A DNA stretch of 64,000 nucleotides, taken from positions 62,001-126,000 of the forward strand of contig NZ_JACSPT010000008.1 of assembly GCF_014837015.1 (NCBI RefSeq). The letters are read 5' to 3'. The stretch comes from Acinetobacter pecorum (lineage in GTDB: Bacteria; Pseudomonadota; Gammaproteobacteria; Pseudomonadales; Moraxellaceae). Under the pieces are notes generated by a model. The model did no database searches. It had not been told where the DNA came from and saw only the letters and a list, made by a program, of their open reading frames with translations. How positions within the stretch are numbered: position 1 is the stretch's first letter; the number at the start of each line of letters is the position of its first letter. This document shows positions 38,686 through 47,038 of the stretch, piece after piece. Position numbers and translations under genes: made by a program.

Positions 38686-40911
38686 GTGATAACACAATTA
38701 GAAAGTTTTTTCGTAAAAGAAAATATATCTGTAACACCTAAAGATATTACCTATTGTTTATGTATAAGAGTAAGTGAGATTACCCCTTGGATTTTAGAAA
38801 GATTAGAGTTTTGCTTAAGTTATTATAGTCCACAGCCGGAAATTAATGTTGTAGATTTTGGCTCTGAGGATTTTTTTGCTACAGAGATTAAAAATATTTG
38901 TGAAAAATATGGAGCAAATTATATTTTTGAGAATGATAGAGAGGAATTTTCACTAGCTAAAGCACGTAATATTGCTGTTAATAATGTAAAAACTAAATAT
39001 TTTCTTTTATCTGATATAGACTTTGTATTTGATAAAAATGTTTTTGCTAATTTAGCGAAAGATGCAGAACAATTAAAAATGCATATTTATCCAAAAAGAT
39101 TTTTAACAATGTCAATATGTCATTTAGAGGAAAATGAAACAAATAAATTTTGGAATAGTGAAGATAAAGTAAGTTTTATCAAAGAGTTAAATTATTTTGT
39201 TTCTAAAGCTGAATATGGAAAAGATATAGAATTCTATACAAGCTATAGTAATGTATTTTTCATGACTAAGGAGCTATTTAATTTAATAGGAGGATACTGT
39301 GACAAATTTAGAGGGCATGGTTCAGAAGATTTTGATTTAATGTTAAGAATTGGGTTGATCTGCTCAGATATTCCTAAGCCAGAACAATTAAATAAAGACT
39401 TTTATGGTCCATTAAAAGATTCTTTTTGGGGAGATAAATATTATTCAGGTTTCAGAAGATATATTGAAGCTGTGATGTTTTCTAATGAAAGTCTAGGATA
39501 TAAAGCTTACCATTTATGGCATCCAAAACCAAAAAATAATGGTTATTGGACTAATAACAATGACTGGAAGAGAGAGAAATTTAATGAAGTGATTTCAGCT
39601 TATATTGAAAAAGAGGAAAAGGTATTAGAAGCTGATTATTTAATTAAAGATAAAAACTGTCTTTGCTTAATGAATGACTATAAAAACTGGAGATATTTTT
39701 TACCATTAAAATATCTTGGTTATAATTTAAAAGTTTTATCAAGGAATAATTTGGAAGAAATTGTCGAAGGTTATAAGCTTATTTCTGAAGGCAAAGTTGA
39801 TTTTTTATGTATGTTTAATCCATATATGAAAAGTCATAAGAAATATAAAGATTTATTTGATTTTGCAAAGAAAAATGGTGTAGAGGTTTCAGTTATAGAG
39901 CGAGGAGGTCTGCCAAACTCTATCTATTATGCTAACCAAGTTAGTTATGATGATAATGACTTTAAAAATACAAAAATATTAGATAAAGAACTAAGTGAAG
40001 AAGATATTTTTTTAACAAAAAACTATATAAATAGTTTAGTAACAGGATCTCATACTTTAGAGTCAATGGAGACTTATGATGAAACGATTTCTAAACCAAG
40101 CATAGAAATACTCAAATTTAAACAATCTATTTTTATTCCTCTTCAACTTAATGATGATATGGCTGTTACATTTTTTAATGAAGGTTATTTAAAATATGAA
40201 GAGTTTTTAGATGAATTAGAAAATACTATAATTAAAAATAAAAATATCCAATTTGTCATTAAGCCACACCCATTAGATAAAAAAGCTAATAGATTTGATT
40301 ATGAAAATGTAACCAATTTAAATAATGAGAATATACATGCTGTAATAGATTGTGTAAATGCTATTCTTTTATATAATTCAGGCGTAGGGTTGTTAGCGCT
40401 TGCACATAATAAACCTGTTTATACTGTTGGTAATGCATATTATAGTTTTAATGGTACATTGACTAAGCAGATAGAAAGTCTGGAGATTATTATTAAAGAC
40501 TTATATAATAATGAAGTATTTGATTTAAATGAAAGTAAAACTATAAGATTGTTTAACTGGTTGATTACAGAAAAATATAGTTGGTTTACTGCAAAAGATA
40601 TTATTAAAGAGTTTGATAATAGAAAATCACATGCCTACGATTATATTAATGTCGAGTTTTTTAACTTTAAAGGAAAAACATGGTTTTCTGGTTTAAATCC
40701 CCTTTTTAGCTATAATAATAGAAGTTATTTAAATGCTATGTTAAGAGTAGAGAACCCTAAAAACTCATCTATTAAAGATAAAAATGAGAAAAAACCCTTA
40801 AAAAATATTAATGTAACTGCTGAGAAGACATCAATTTTTATGAAAAAGGTGAAAAAGCTTCAGAGAGATCCAAAAGCTTTTGTAGTGGATTTTATTAAGA
40901 AAAGAATATAA
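38686..40911 (+). CDS. Dual-module glycosyltransferase, GT-A plus KpsC/KpsS-like GT-B; candidate capsule polymerase
   Basis: 741 residues, GTG start with GAGG upstream, strongly AT-rich. Module 1 (about 20-300) is a GT-A fold: metal-binding S109-D-I-D112 and the galactosyltransferase-like GGYCDKFRGHGSEDFDLMLRIG (about 202-223, in pieces). Module 2 (about 320-650) resembles Kps-type Kdo transferases: E405-R-G-G where KpsC has EDGFIR, IKPHPLDKK (about 525-533), and LLYNSGVGLLALAHNKPVYTVG (about 561-582) where KpsC has the VSSQLGFEALLCGKKVHCFG strand. About 90 basic residues follow. Its place between kpsD and kpsC is that of serotype-specific genes. Likely transfers two different sugars, perhaps one being Kdo; this is inference. 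Confidence 0.75.
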   Translation: MITQLESFFVKENISVTPKDITYCLCIRVSEITPWILERLEFCLSYYSPQPEINVVDFGSEDFFATEIKNICEKYGANYIFENDREEFSLAKARNIAVNNVKTKYFLLSDIDFVFDKNVFANLAKDAEQLKMHIYPKRFLTMSICHLEENETNKFWNSEDKVSFIKELNYFVSKAEYGKDIEFYTSYSNVFFMTKELFNLIGGYCDKFRGHGSEDFDLMLRIGLICSDIPKPEQLNKDFYGPLKDSFWGDKYYSGFRRYIEAVMFSNESLGYKAYHLWHPKPKNNGYWTNNNDWKREKFNEVISAYIEKEEKVLEADYLIKDKNCLCLMNDYKNWRYFLPLKYLGYNLKVLSRNNLEEIVEGYKLISEGKVDFLCMFNPYMKSHKKYKDLFDFAKKNGVEVSVIERGGLPNSIYYANQVSYDDNDFKNTKILDKELSEEDIFLTKNYINSLVTGSHTLESMETYDETISKPSIEILKFKQSIFIPLQLNDDMAVTFFNEGYLKYEEFLDELENTIIKNKNIQFVIKPHPLDKKANRFDYENVTNLNNENIHAVIDCVNAILLYNSGVGLLALAHNKPVYTVGNAYYSFNGTLTKQIESLEIIIKDLYNNEVFDLNESKTIRLFNWLITEKYSWFTAKDIIKEFDNRKSHAYDYINVEFFNFKGKTWFSGLNPLFSYNNRSYLNAMLRVENPKNSSIKDKNEKKPLKNINVTAEKTSIFMKKVKKLQRDPKAFVVDFIKKRI

Positions 40912-41010
40912 TTTTGATTGGCTAACTTAAGAGTTGATCATATTTTTAATTGTTTAATTTCTTAATATTATTTTAAATGTTCAATATTAGTTAAATTGGA
41001 GTAATTTGTA

Positions 41011-42333
41011 GTGAGTAAATATCTTATTGGAATAAGAACTACAAAATTAGATATTCAAACTTTAACTCTATTTTTATATTATAAGAATGCTGGAATTGAT
41101 GTCGTTTTTGTTGTTGATGAAATAAAAAATAAAGTAGATTTCGGTATATTTCCAAAAATATCTTTAAATCTTGATATCTTATTAAAATTAAGGCTTTATT
41201 TCGAGCATGAAAAAATAGGCTGGTTATGTGGGGATTTTGGTTTATATTTAATGGCATTGGAGTATCCAAATTATGAAGGATATTGGCTTATAGAAGATGA
41301 TGCTTTTGTATTTAGTGAGAATTTACTCTTCTATCTTGGGCAACCTTTATTAGAAAAATTAGACCTCTGTGCTAAATCTTTTTGGAAAGCACATGATGGA
41401 TGGCCTTGGAAGGAAAGCGCAGAGCAATATTTTAATATACCTGTAGCAAAGAAAATGTCATTCGGAATTGTTTATGTATCGAAAAATTTTTGTTTAGAAG
41501 CATTAAGAAAAAGAATAGAATATGTAGAGCTTTATTCTAAAAATAATTTTCTTAATTTTTTAAATGATGAGTCATTTTTAGCAAATTTTAGTCAAAATTA
41601 TAAAAATTTACGTATGGATGAATTGTATAGTAAAGATGATTTAGAAAATTTTAATTTTACAACCAGTGGTAACTTATATTTTATTAATCCAAACTTTGTA
41701 AATATTAAGCAAGGTTTTTATCATCCTATTATTATATCTACTAACTCTCAGGATTGTAATGATCGAATTATTTATATTTTAAAAAGGCAAAAAAAATTAG
41801 GGCGATATTATAAAAAATTATTAATTAATAAAATTAATGAAAATTTAGAAAAAACTAAATCTGGATTTCAACCTAGAGTATTAGTTTGTGTGATTTATAA
41901 AGGCTCTAACAATGTTTATGAATTGGTGAAAGTAATTAAAAAACGTTGGGCAGATTGTATTATTCTAAATTTATTAGAAAGTGAGATATCTTTTGAAGCT
42001 ATCGACAATTTAAAAGTTAAAAATATTGAGTCTGGATTAGAGATGGTAGAAAAAACCTATCCGAATTATGATGGGGTATGGATTCTTGATGAAAAATTTC
42101 AAATTGAACTTGATAATAACCAAAGCTTAGTAAAACAGCTAGAGGTACCTGAAAGAGAAAAAGTTAATTTCGGATATATAGAAATTAGTACTTTGACTAA
42201 TTCTATTTGCGCTTATTATATTAATTTTGATTATTTTGAAAAAAATGGTTTTATTGCTAATTTAGCTACGAATTTAGATTACTTTTATGAAAAATCTTTT
42301 TTATCATTAAATAATGATCAAAAAAATTATTAA
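41011..42333 (+). CDS. Putative glycosyltransferase with an internal repeat, family not recognised
   Basis: 440 residues, strongly AT-rich, GTG start with a GGAG ribosome site about 10 bp upstream (TTGGAGTAATTTGTAGTG). The first half (about 1-270) looks like a nucleotide-sugar enzyme: YLIGIRTTKLDIQTLTLFL, then YPNYEGYWLIEDDAFVF (about 91-107) with an acidic E-D-D cluster like a GT-A metal site. The second half (about 290-430) repeats the pattern: VLVCVIYKGSNNVYELVKVI, then YPNYDGVWILDEKFQIEL, but with the acidic cluster reduced to D-E. So one apparently active and one degenerate copy. I do not recognise the family. It sits with the dual-module enzyme in the serotype slot of the kps operon. 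Confidence 0.65.
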   Translation: MSKYLIGIRTTKLDIQTLTLFLYYKNAGIDVVFVVDEIKNKVDFGIFPKISLNLDILLKLRLYFEHEKIGWLCGDFGLYLMALEYPNYEGYWLIEDDAFVFSENLLFYLGQPLLEKLDLCAKSFWKAHDGWPWKESAEQYFNIPVAKKMSFGIVYVSKNFCLEALRKRIEYVELYSKNNFLNFLNDESFLANFSQNYKNLRMDELYSKDDLENFNFTTSGNLYFINPNFVNIKQGFYHPIIISTNSQDCNDRIIYILKRQKKLGRYYKKLLINKINENLEKTKSGFQPRVLVCVIYKGSNNVYELVKVIKKRWADCIILNLLESEISFEAIDNLKVKNIESGLEMVEKTYPNYDGVWILDEKFQIELDNNQSLVKQLEVPEREKVNFGYIEISTLTNSICAYYINFDYFEKNGFIANLATNLDYFYEKSFLSLNNDQKNY

Positions 42334-44359
42334 TATTTTGGAAACTATGTATTATCTTTTTGAAAAAACACATCAATTCTCTTTGAGAAATTTTCTTTAT
42401 CGAAATAAGTTACATGTATGGGAAACGACTTTTCAACCATATACATTTCTTTTAACAGGCTGGGGCCGTAAAAAAAGCTTCTTTAAAGCTCAGACTTTTG
42501 CCGAAAAAAAGGGTTTAAAAGCGCTCTGTTTAGAGGATGGATTTATCCGTTCTCTCGGCTTAGGTAAAGATGGTTACGCACCTCTTTCTCTTGTAGTCGA
42601 TGAAACCGGAATTTATTTTGATGCCTTGCAGACTTCAGACTTGGAACAACTGATTTTTCAACCTGAAAGTGAAGAATTAAACTTACGTGCTGAACACGCA
42701 ATTCAGACCATTCTGCGTCATAAAATCACCAAATATAATCAAAAATTCCAAAGCATAGATCCAGCTCAATTTAATCCAAATACCCAACATATCTTAGTGA
42801 TTGATCAAACTTATGGCGATCAATCGATTAAATATGCAGGTGCTACGCCAGAAACCTTTAAGACCATGCTGGTACAAGCTTGTTTAGATCATCCAGAAGC
42901 GACGATTTGGGTTAAAACCCATCCAGACGTATTGGCAGGTAAAGCACAATCACATTTTCAACCGCAAGACTTTGCATCTGCAAATATTCAGGTCTTAACG
43001 GAAGCTTATAATCCAATTGAATTATTGGGCCATATGGACGAAGTCTATGTGGTCAGTTCACAACTGGGCTTCGAAGCCTTGTTATGTGGCAAAAAAGTTC
43101 ACTGTTTTGGTGTGCCGTGGTATGCGGGCTGGGGGCTTACGGATGATCAGCATGCCCCCCTGCATATCCTGCATGGCAGGCGCTCTCAAGCTAAATCTTT
43201 AATGCATTTATTTGCCTGTGCGTATTTACAATATGCCCGTTATGTTAATCCGGTGACAGCACAGCGTTGTGAGCTAGAAGAAATCCTTGAGTTGCTGATC
43301 CCAAATATTCAGTTCCAGCAACGCCTAGCTCCATCCTATACAGCTTATGGGTTTAGCCCCTGGAAGAAAAATTTTATTGCTGCTTATTTAGCTTTTCCTA
43401 AGCTTAAGCTAAATTTCCAACGCTATTTCAAACCTCAAAAAAATGCTCATGTTTTGGCATGGGGCAAAAAAGCCAAACAGTTAAAAGATCTGAACTATGA
43501 ACAGGTCACGACAGTTGAAGATGGTTTTATTCGTTCTGTGGGTCTGGGTGCAAAGCTGATTCGTCCATGCTCTCTGGTTTTTGATGATATCGGGATTTAT
43601 TATGATGCCACACAGCCATCCCGTATTGAGCAGCTCCTCAATCAGATAGAGTTGAATCCTTCACAAATAAAACGCGCACAACATTTGCAGAGATTGTTGA
43701 TTGATCTAAATATTTCAAAATACAATGTAGGGGAATCAAGACAATTAAAACGCCCTCAGCACTCGCGCATTTTATTGGTAGTAGGGCAGGTTGAAGATGA
43801 TATGTCAATTCAGCTAGGTGGAATCGGGATTAAAACTAATCTGGATTTGCTGAAAAAGGTGCGGGAAGATCATCCGGACAGTTATATTATCTATAAACCC
43901 CATCCAGATGTACAAACGGGTTTGCGGGTCGGGAAAATTTCCGACCAAGACATGTTAACCTATGCTAACCAAATTGAATTGAACACCTCTATTTTAGAAT
44001 GTTTTGAAATTTGTGATGAGGTACATACGATAACCTCACTCAGTGGCTTTGAGGCCCTGATTCGAGGCTTAAAAGTTTATTGTTATGGTTTATCATTTTA
44101 TGCAGGTTGGGGATTAACACAGGACTTGTATTCATCACAAAGACGCAACAATAAAAATGTAAGCTTGGAAACTTTGTTATATGTAACTCTAGTAGAATAT
44201 CCTACATATAATTTACCGAATACTCGGGCATCGGGTATTCCCTTGGTGCGTCCCGAGGATGTGATCGCTTATATCAAAAGTCAATTAGATCAACCGGTAG
44301 CTCATGATCATAAGTATAAGCGTGTATTATTATATTTATATAACAAGTTAAAAAAATAG
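42314..44359 (+). CDS. kpsC: KpsC, dual-module beta-Kdo transferase for group 2 capsule lipid linker
   Basis: 681 residues with two tandem homologous GT modules, as in E. coli KpsC: EDGFIRSLGLG at 74-84 with KTHPD at 201-205, and EDGFIRSVGLG at 402-412 with KPHPD at 528-532. Each is followed by an S-x-x-GFEAL-x-G/R-K-V-x-C-G segment and YAGWGLT. KpsC alternates two beta-Kdo linkages to build the oligo-Kdo primer on the lyso-phosphatidylglycerol anchor. The ATG at 42314 overlaps the previous gene by 20 bp; an ATG at 42347 with GGAA upstream is an alternative. The first 150 bp are AT-rich and then composition normalises, suggesting a junction at about 42460. Confidence 0.96.
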   Translation: MIKKIINILETMYYLFEKTHQFSLRNFLYRNKLHVWETTFQPYTFLLTGWGRKKSFFKAQTFAEKKGLKALCLEDGFIRSLGLGKDGYAPLSLVVDETGIYFDALQTSDLEQLIFQPESEELNLRAEHAIQTILRHKITKYNQKFQSIDPAQFNPNTQHILVIDQTYGDQSIKYAGATPETFKTMLVQACLDHPEATIWVKTHPDVLAGKAQSHFQPQDFASANIQVLTEAYNPIELLGHMDEVYVVSSQLGFEALLCGKKVHCFGVPWYAGWGLTDDQHAPLHILHGRRSQAKSLMHLFACAYLQYARYVNPVTAQRCELEEILELLIPNIQFQQRLAPSYTAYGFSPWKKNFIAAYLAFPKLKLNFQRYFKPQKNAHVLAWGKKAKQLKDLNYEQVTTVEDGFIRSVGLGAKLIRPCSLVFDDIGIYYDATQPSRIEQLLNQIELNPSQIKRAQHLQRLLIDLNISKYNVGESRQLKRPQHSRILLVVGQVEDDMSIQLGGIGIKTNLDLLKKVREDHPDSYIIYKPHPDVQTGLRVGKISDQDMLTYANQIELNTSILECFEICDEVHTITSLSGFEALIRGLKVYCYGLSFYAGWGLTQDLYSSQRRNNKNVSLETLLYVTLVEYPTYNLPNTRASGIPLVRPEDVIAYIKSQLDQPVAHDHKYKRVLLYLYNKLKK

Positions 44360-44371
44360 GTTAATTTCTTT

Positions 44372-45631
44372 ATGTCAGTTCATGTGAATCGTTTATTGCT
44401 TTCTGAACGGGTTCTGTTATTACAGGGGCCGATGGGAAACTTTTTTAATCGTTTTTCTGCCTGGCTCAAAGATCATGATATTCAATGCTTGAAAGTGAAT
44501 CTGAATGGTGGAGATCAATTTTTTTCACGTTCTTTTGAATACAACTTTGATTTTACAGGTACTTACGCCGATTTTTCAGCCTGGATCGAAGACTTGCTTT
44601 TGTCTCAAGAGATTGATGCAGTGGTCTGTTTTGGAGACTGTCGCAAGTATCATCAAGCTGCAAAAAAAGTTGCCTTAAAGCATCGAATTAACTTTTTTGC
44701 TTTTGAGGAAGGCTATATTCGGCCGAACTATATTACGTTTGAGCAAGATGGGGTAAATTTCTTTTCCAACTTCTTATCGCATTTAAAATTAAAAACAAAA
44801 AAACCTAAAAATACCCAAGTGAAAAAAGTATCTGAAGTCAATAATAGTTATCGTTCGATGCTGATCAGTGTCATGGTCTATTATGTATTTATGCTGCTTT
44901 TCTCCTGGAAATACCCACATTATAAACATCATCGGCAGATGAGTATCTGGTCAGAAATTTATTATTGGGTCTGGTCGGGTGTGCGACGGATTAAAAATTC
45001 TTTCGTAGAAGAAAAACAGTTTAATGCATTTATACAGGCCTATAAAAAACGTTATTTTGTTTTTGCACTACAAGTACATAATGACTTTCAGATTCGTACC
45101 CATTCTGATTTAAAATGCATGAAAAAGTACATTGAAATGGTCATTCAGGATTTTGCACAACATGCAGATCCATATCATCATTTGGTGCTCAAACATCATC
45201 CGATGGATCGTGGCTATCGTAATTATGCCTCTTATATTCGTAAGCTAGTGAAGTCTCATGATGTTGAAGGGCGTGTTCACTATTTTTGTGATATTCATTT
45301 ACCTACCCTATTAAAAAATAGTCTGGGTTTTGTTGCAGTAAATAGTACGACAGGCATTCAGGCTTTGTATCACCATATTCCTGTCAAGGTATTGGGCTAT
45401 GCACTCTATAACTTGCCTAAGCTGACCAACCAACGGCCACTGGCTAAATTCTGGAGGAATCCAGGTAAGGTGGATCAGGTGTATTTTAATTACTTCCGTG
45501 AAGAGCTGATTAATTATTCTCAATTAAACGGGGCATTTTATGGTGCTTCACCTTGGATGGATCACTATGATCTGTCGCATATCGAGGTAGATGTAGAAAT
45601 GCAGCCGGTCAATAATCCTGTTTCCATCTGA
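44372..45631 (+). CDS. kpsS: KpsS, initiating beta-Kdo transferase for group 2 capsule lipid linker
   Basis: 419 residues. Single Kps-type module: LLLQGPMGNFFNRFSAWL at the N-terminus (about 15-32), E112-E-G-Y-I-R117, and LVLKHHPMDRGYRNY (about 271-285) followed by VNSTTGIQALYHHIPVKVLG. KpsS adds the first Kdo to phosphatidylglycerol, after which KpsC extends. Membrane-associated, basic protein. Last gene of the kps operon, 12 bp after kpsC and followed by a strong terminator. Confidence 0.96.
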   Translation: MSVHVNRLLLSERVLLLQGPMGNFFNRFSAWLKDHDIQCLKVNLNGGDQFFSRSFEYNFDFTGTYADFSAWIEDLLLSQEIDAVVCFGDCRKYHQAAKKVALKHRINFFAFEEGYIRPNYITFEQDGVNFFSNFLSHLKLKTKKPKNTQVKKVSEVNNSYRSMLISVMVYYVFMLLFSWKYPHYKHHRQMSIWSEIYYWVWSGVRRIKNSFVEEKQFNAFIQAYKKRYFVFALQVHNDFQIRTHSDLKCMKKYIEMVIQDFAQHADPYHHLVLKHHPMDRGYRNYASYIRKLVKSHDVEGRVHYFCDIHLPTLLKNSLGFVAVNSTTGIQALYHHIPVKVLGYALYNLPKLTNQRPLAKFWRNPGKVDQVYFNYFREELINYSQLNGAFYGASPWMDHYDLSHIEVDVEMQPVNNPVSI

Positions 45632-45761
45632 TCGGGATGAGAGCCTTCATGGCTCATATAATTAACTGGTAAAATTTAGAAATTTTAGAAATCTTGTTGA
45701 GAGAAATCCTTAAATAAAATACTTTTGCCCGAAATTCATTGAAGAGCAGAAAAGAATTTAA

Positions 45762-45795
45762 AAAAAAGCCCTGATCGAAAAATCAGGGCTTTTTT
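45762..45795. terminator. Bidirectional terminator between kpsS and the tRNA-Gly genes
   Basis: Arms AAAGCCCTGAT and ATCAGGGCTTT pair around CGAAAA, with an A-run on the left and six T on the right. It ends the plus-strand kps operon and also the minus-strand tRNA transcript. Confidence 0.85.
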
Positions 45796-45801
45796 AGAAT
45801 C

Positions 45802-45877
45802 TGGAGCGGGAAAGGAGACTCGAACTCCCGACCCCAACCTTGGCAAGGTTATGCTCTACCAACTGAGCTATTCCCGC
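45802..45877 (-). tRNA. tRNA-Gly (anticodon GCC), second copy, CCA encoded
   Basis: 76 nt including encoded CCA. Acceptor GCGGGAA/TTCCCGC with discriminator T, D-arm AGCTCAGTTGGTAGAGC, anticodon loop TTGCCAA with GCC, T-arm GGGAG-TTCGAGT-CTCC. Same sequence as the copy at 45926-45998, and downstream of it in the transcript. Confidence 0.98.
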
Positions 45878-45925
45878 GGAGTCTATAAAGTTTTTTAAAT
45901 GAAAAAACTAAATGAAAAAATTTTG

Positions 45926-45998
45926 AGCGGGAAAGGAGACTCGAACTCCCGACCCCAACCTTGGCAAGGTTATGCTCTACCAACTGAGCTATTCCCGC
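45926..45998 (-). tRNA. tRNA-Gly (anticodon GCC), first copy, CCA not encoded
   Basis: 73 nt, identical to the copy at 45805-45877 base for base. After the discriminator T the DNA reads CAAAA, so CCA must be added by the tRNA nucleotidyltransferase. The two copies are separated by 48 bp and share one promoter. Confidence 0.97.
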
Positions 45999-46007
45999 AT
46001 GCCGTGT

Positions 46008-46035
46008 ATAATACAGCATGCAAAAATGAGGTCAA
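46008..46035 (-). promoter_or_regulatory. Promoter of the tRNA-Gly pair
   Basis: On the minus strand TTGACC, 16 bp, TATTAT. Five of six matches at each box, and the predicted start is a few bases before the first tRNA. Confidence 0.75.
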
Positions 46036-46231
46036 CACCTTTGTTAAAAATCTTGCATCAATTGCATAAAATAAAATCAAAATCCTTTGGATTAGACATT
46101 AAATAGCCAATATTTATCTGGTAGTTTATAAAACTTAGCCACAATCAACGGATTGCACCCATATAGACTGCCAAAATACTTCGCAGAACAAGGTATACTG
46201 AAACCATATTTTTCAAAATTGGAGTCCGGCC

Positions 46232-46540
46232 ATGAGCTTAGAACAACAACTGAAAGACCGTTTGGCACAATTATCCCCAACCTATTTGGAAGTGGTTAAT
46301 GAGTCCTCGGGCCATGGCGGTTATTTCCCGGGAAAAGAATCGCATTTTAAAACCGTCATTGTCAGTCAGGCTTTTGCCGGTTTGCGCCCCGTCCAGCGTC
46401 ATCAGAAAGTTTATGCTGCTGCGGGTGATCTGCTGTCGAAAGACAAGATTCATGCGCTGGCGATTCATGCATTTTTACCTGAAGAATGGACAGGACAGGA
46501 TACGAGCAGTCCTGCTTGTGCCCATGCACCAAAAAACTAA
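46232..46540 (+). CDS. bolA: BolA family protein
   Basis: 102 residues. The BolA fold is recognisable from VVNESSGHGGYFPGKESHFKTVIVSQAFAGLRPVQRHQKVYAAAGDLL (read in pieces, about 21-68), including the RxxRHxxV-type segment and His residues that ligate Fe-S clusters with monothiol glutaredoxins, and IHALAIHAFLPEEW. Regulates iron-sulphur handling and morphology in Proteobacteria. C-terminal SPACAHAPKN tail is typical of this subgroup. Six bases before the next gene. Confidence 0.93.
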   Translation: MSLEQQLKDRLAQLSPTYLEVVNESSGHGGYFPGKESHFKTVIVSQAFAGLRPVQRHQKVYAAAGDLLSKDKIHALAIHAFLPEEWTGQDTSSPACAHAPKN

Positions 46541-46546
46541 GAGGAA

Positions 46547-46942
46547 ATGATGGAAACCCAACTTTTAGTCAAGATTATCCATATGTCGGTAGCAGGATTG
46601 GCAATTGTCGCCATTCTTGCCCGTGCCTTGACCTTGTTTGTCGGCACCCAGGGAAATATGCCTAATCCGGTAGCACGCACCGTGTTAGTGGCTTTGCAGC
46701 ATTTCGCCATCACGGTGATTGTACTGACCGGTATCGTGTCGCTTTTCCTTAAAGATTTTGATGTGCAGCCCTGGTTCTATGCCAAAGTTATTTTATTTTT
46801 GGTACTGGTGTCCTCGCTAGGCAAAGCCTATAAAAAAGATGATTCGATTTTGCTGGTACAGCGTCGGGCTGGCTTATTTATTGCTGTGGTTTCATTGGTG
46901 TCTATTCTGGCTCTGGTGATGATCAAGCCGAATTTTGGCTAA
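46547..46942 (+). CDS. SirB2-like integral membrane protein
   Basis: 131 residues with four membrane helices (about 7-26, 46-66, 73-92, 104-125). The N-terminal LLVKIIHMSVAGLAIVAILAR resembles the K-x-x-H start of SirB2 invasion-expression-up-regulator family proteins. Function unknown. Translated with bolA (6-bp gap, GAGGAAATG ribosome site). Confidence 0.75.
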   Translation: MMETQLLVKIIHMSVAGLAIVAILARALTLFVGTQGNMPNPVARTVLVALQHFAITVIVLTGIVSLFLKDFDVQPWFYAKVILFLVLVSSLGKAYKKDDSILLVQRRAGLFIAVVSLVSILALVMIKPNFG

Positions 46943-46950
46943 AAATAGAC

Positions 46951-46974
46951 TGGCTATGACGATCAGCATAGCCA
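46951..46974 (+). terminator. Hairpin after the bolA-sirB2 pair
   Basis: Arms TGGCTATG and CATAGCCA around an 8-nt loop, 8 bp after the stop. No T-run follows, so it may stabilise the RNA rather than terminate. Confidence 0.4.
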
Positions 46975-47038
46975 TTACATCTGAATAATTAAAAAGTACA
47001 AATGTAGTAAAAGTAATTAAAAATTGACAGGAGGGGAC

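Noticed and set aside
46092..46280. 62-codon minus-strand frame upstream of bolA
   Set aside because: Overlaps the bolA start, lacks a ribosome site and shows no domain; antisense shadow.
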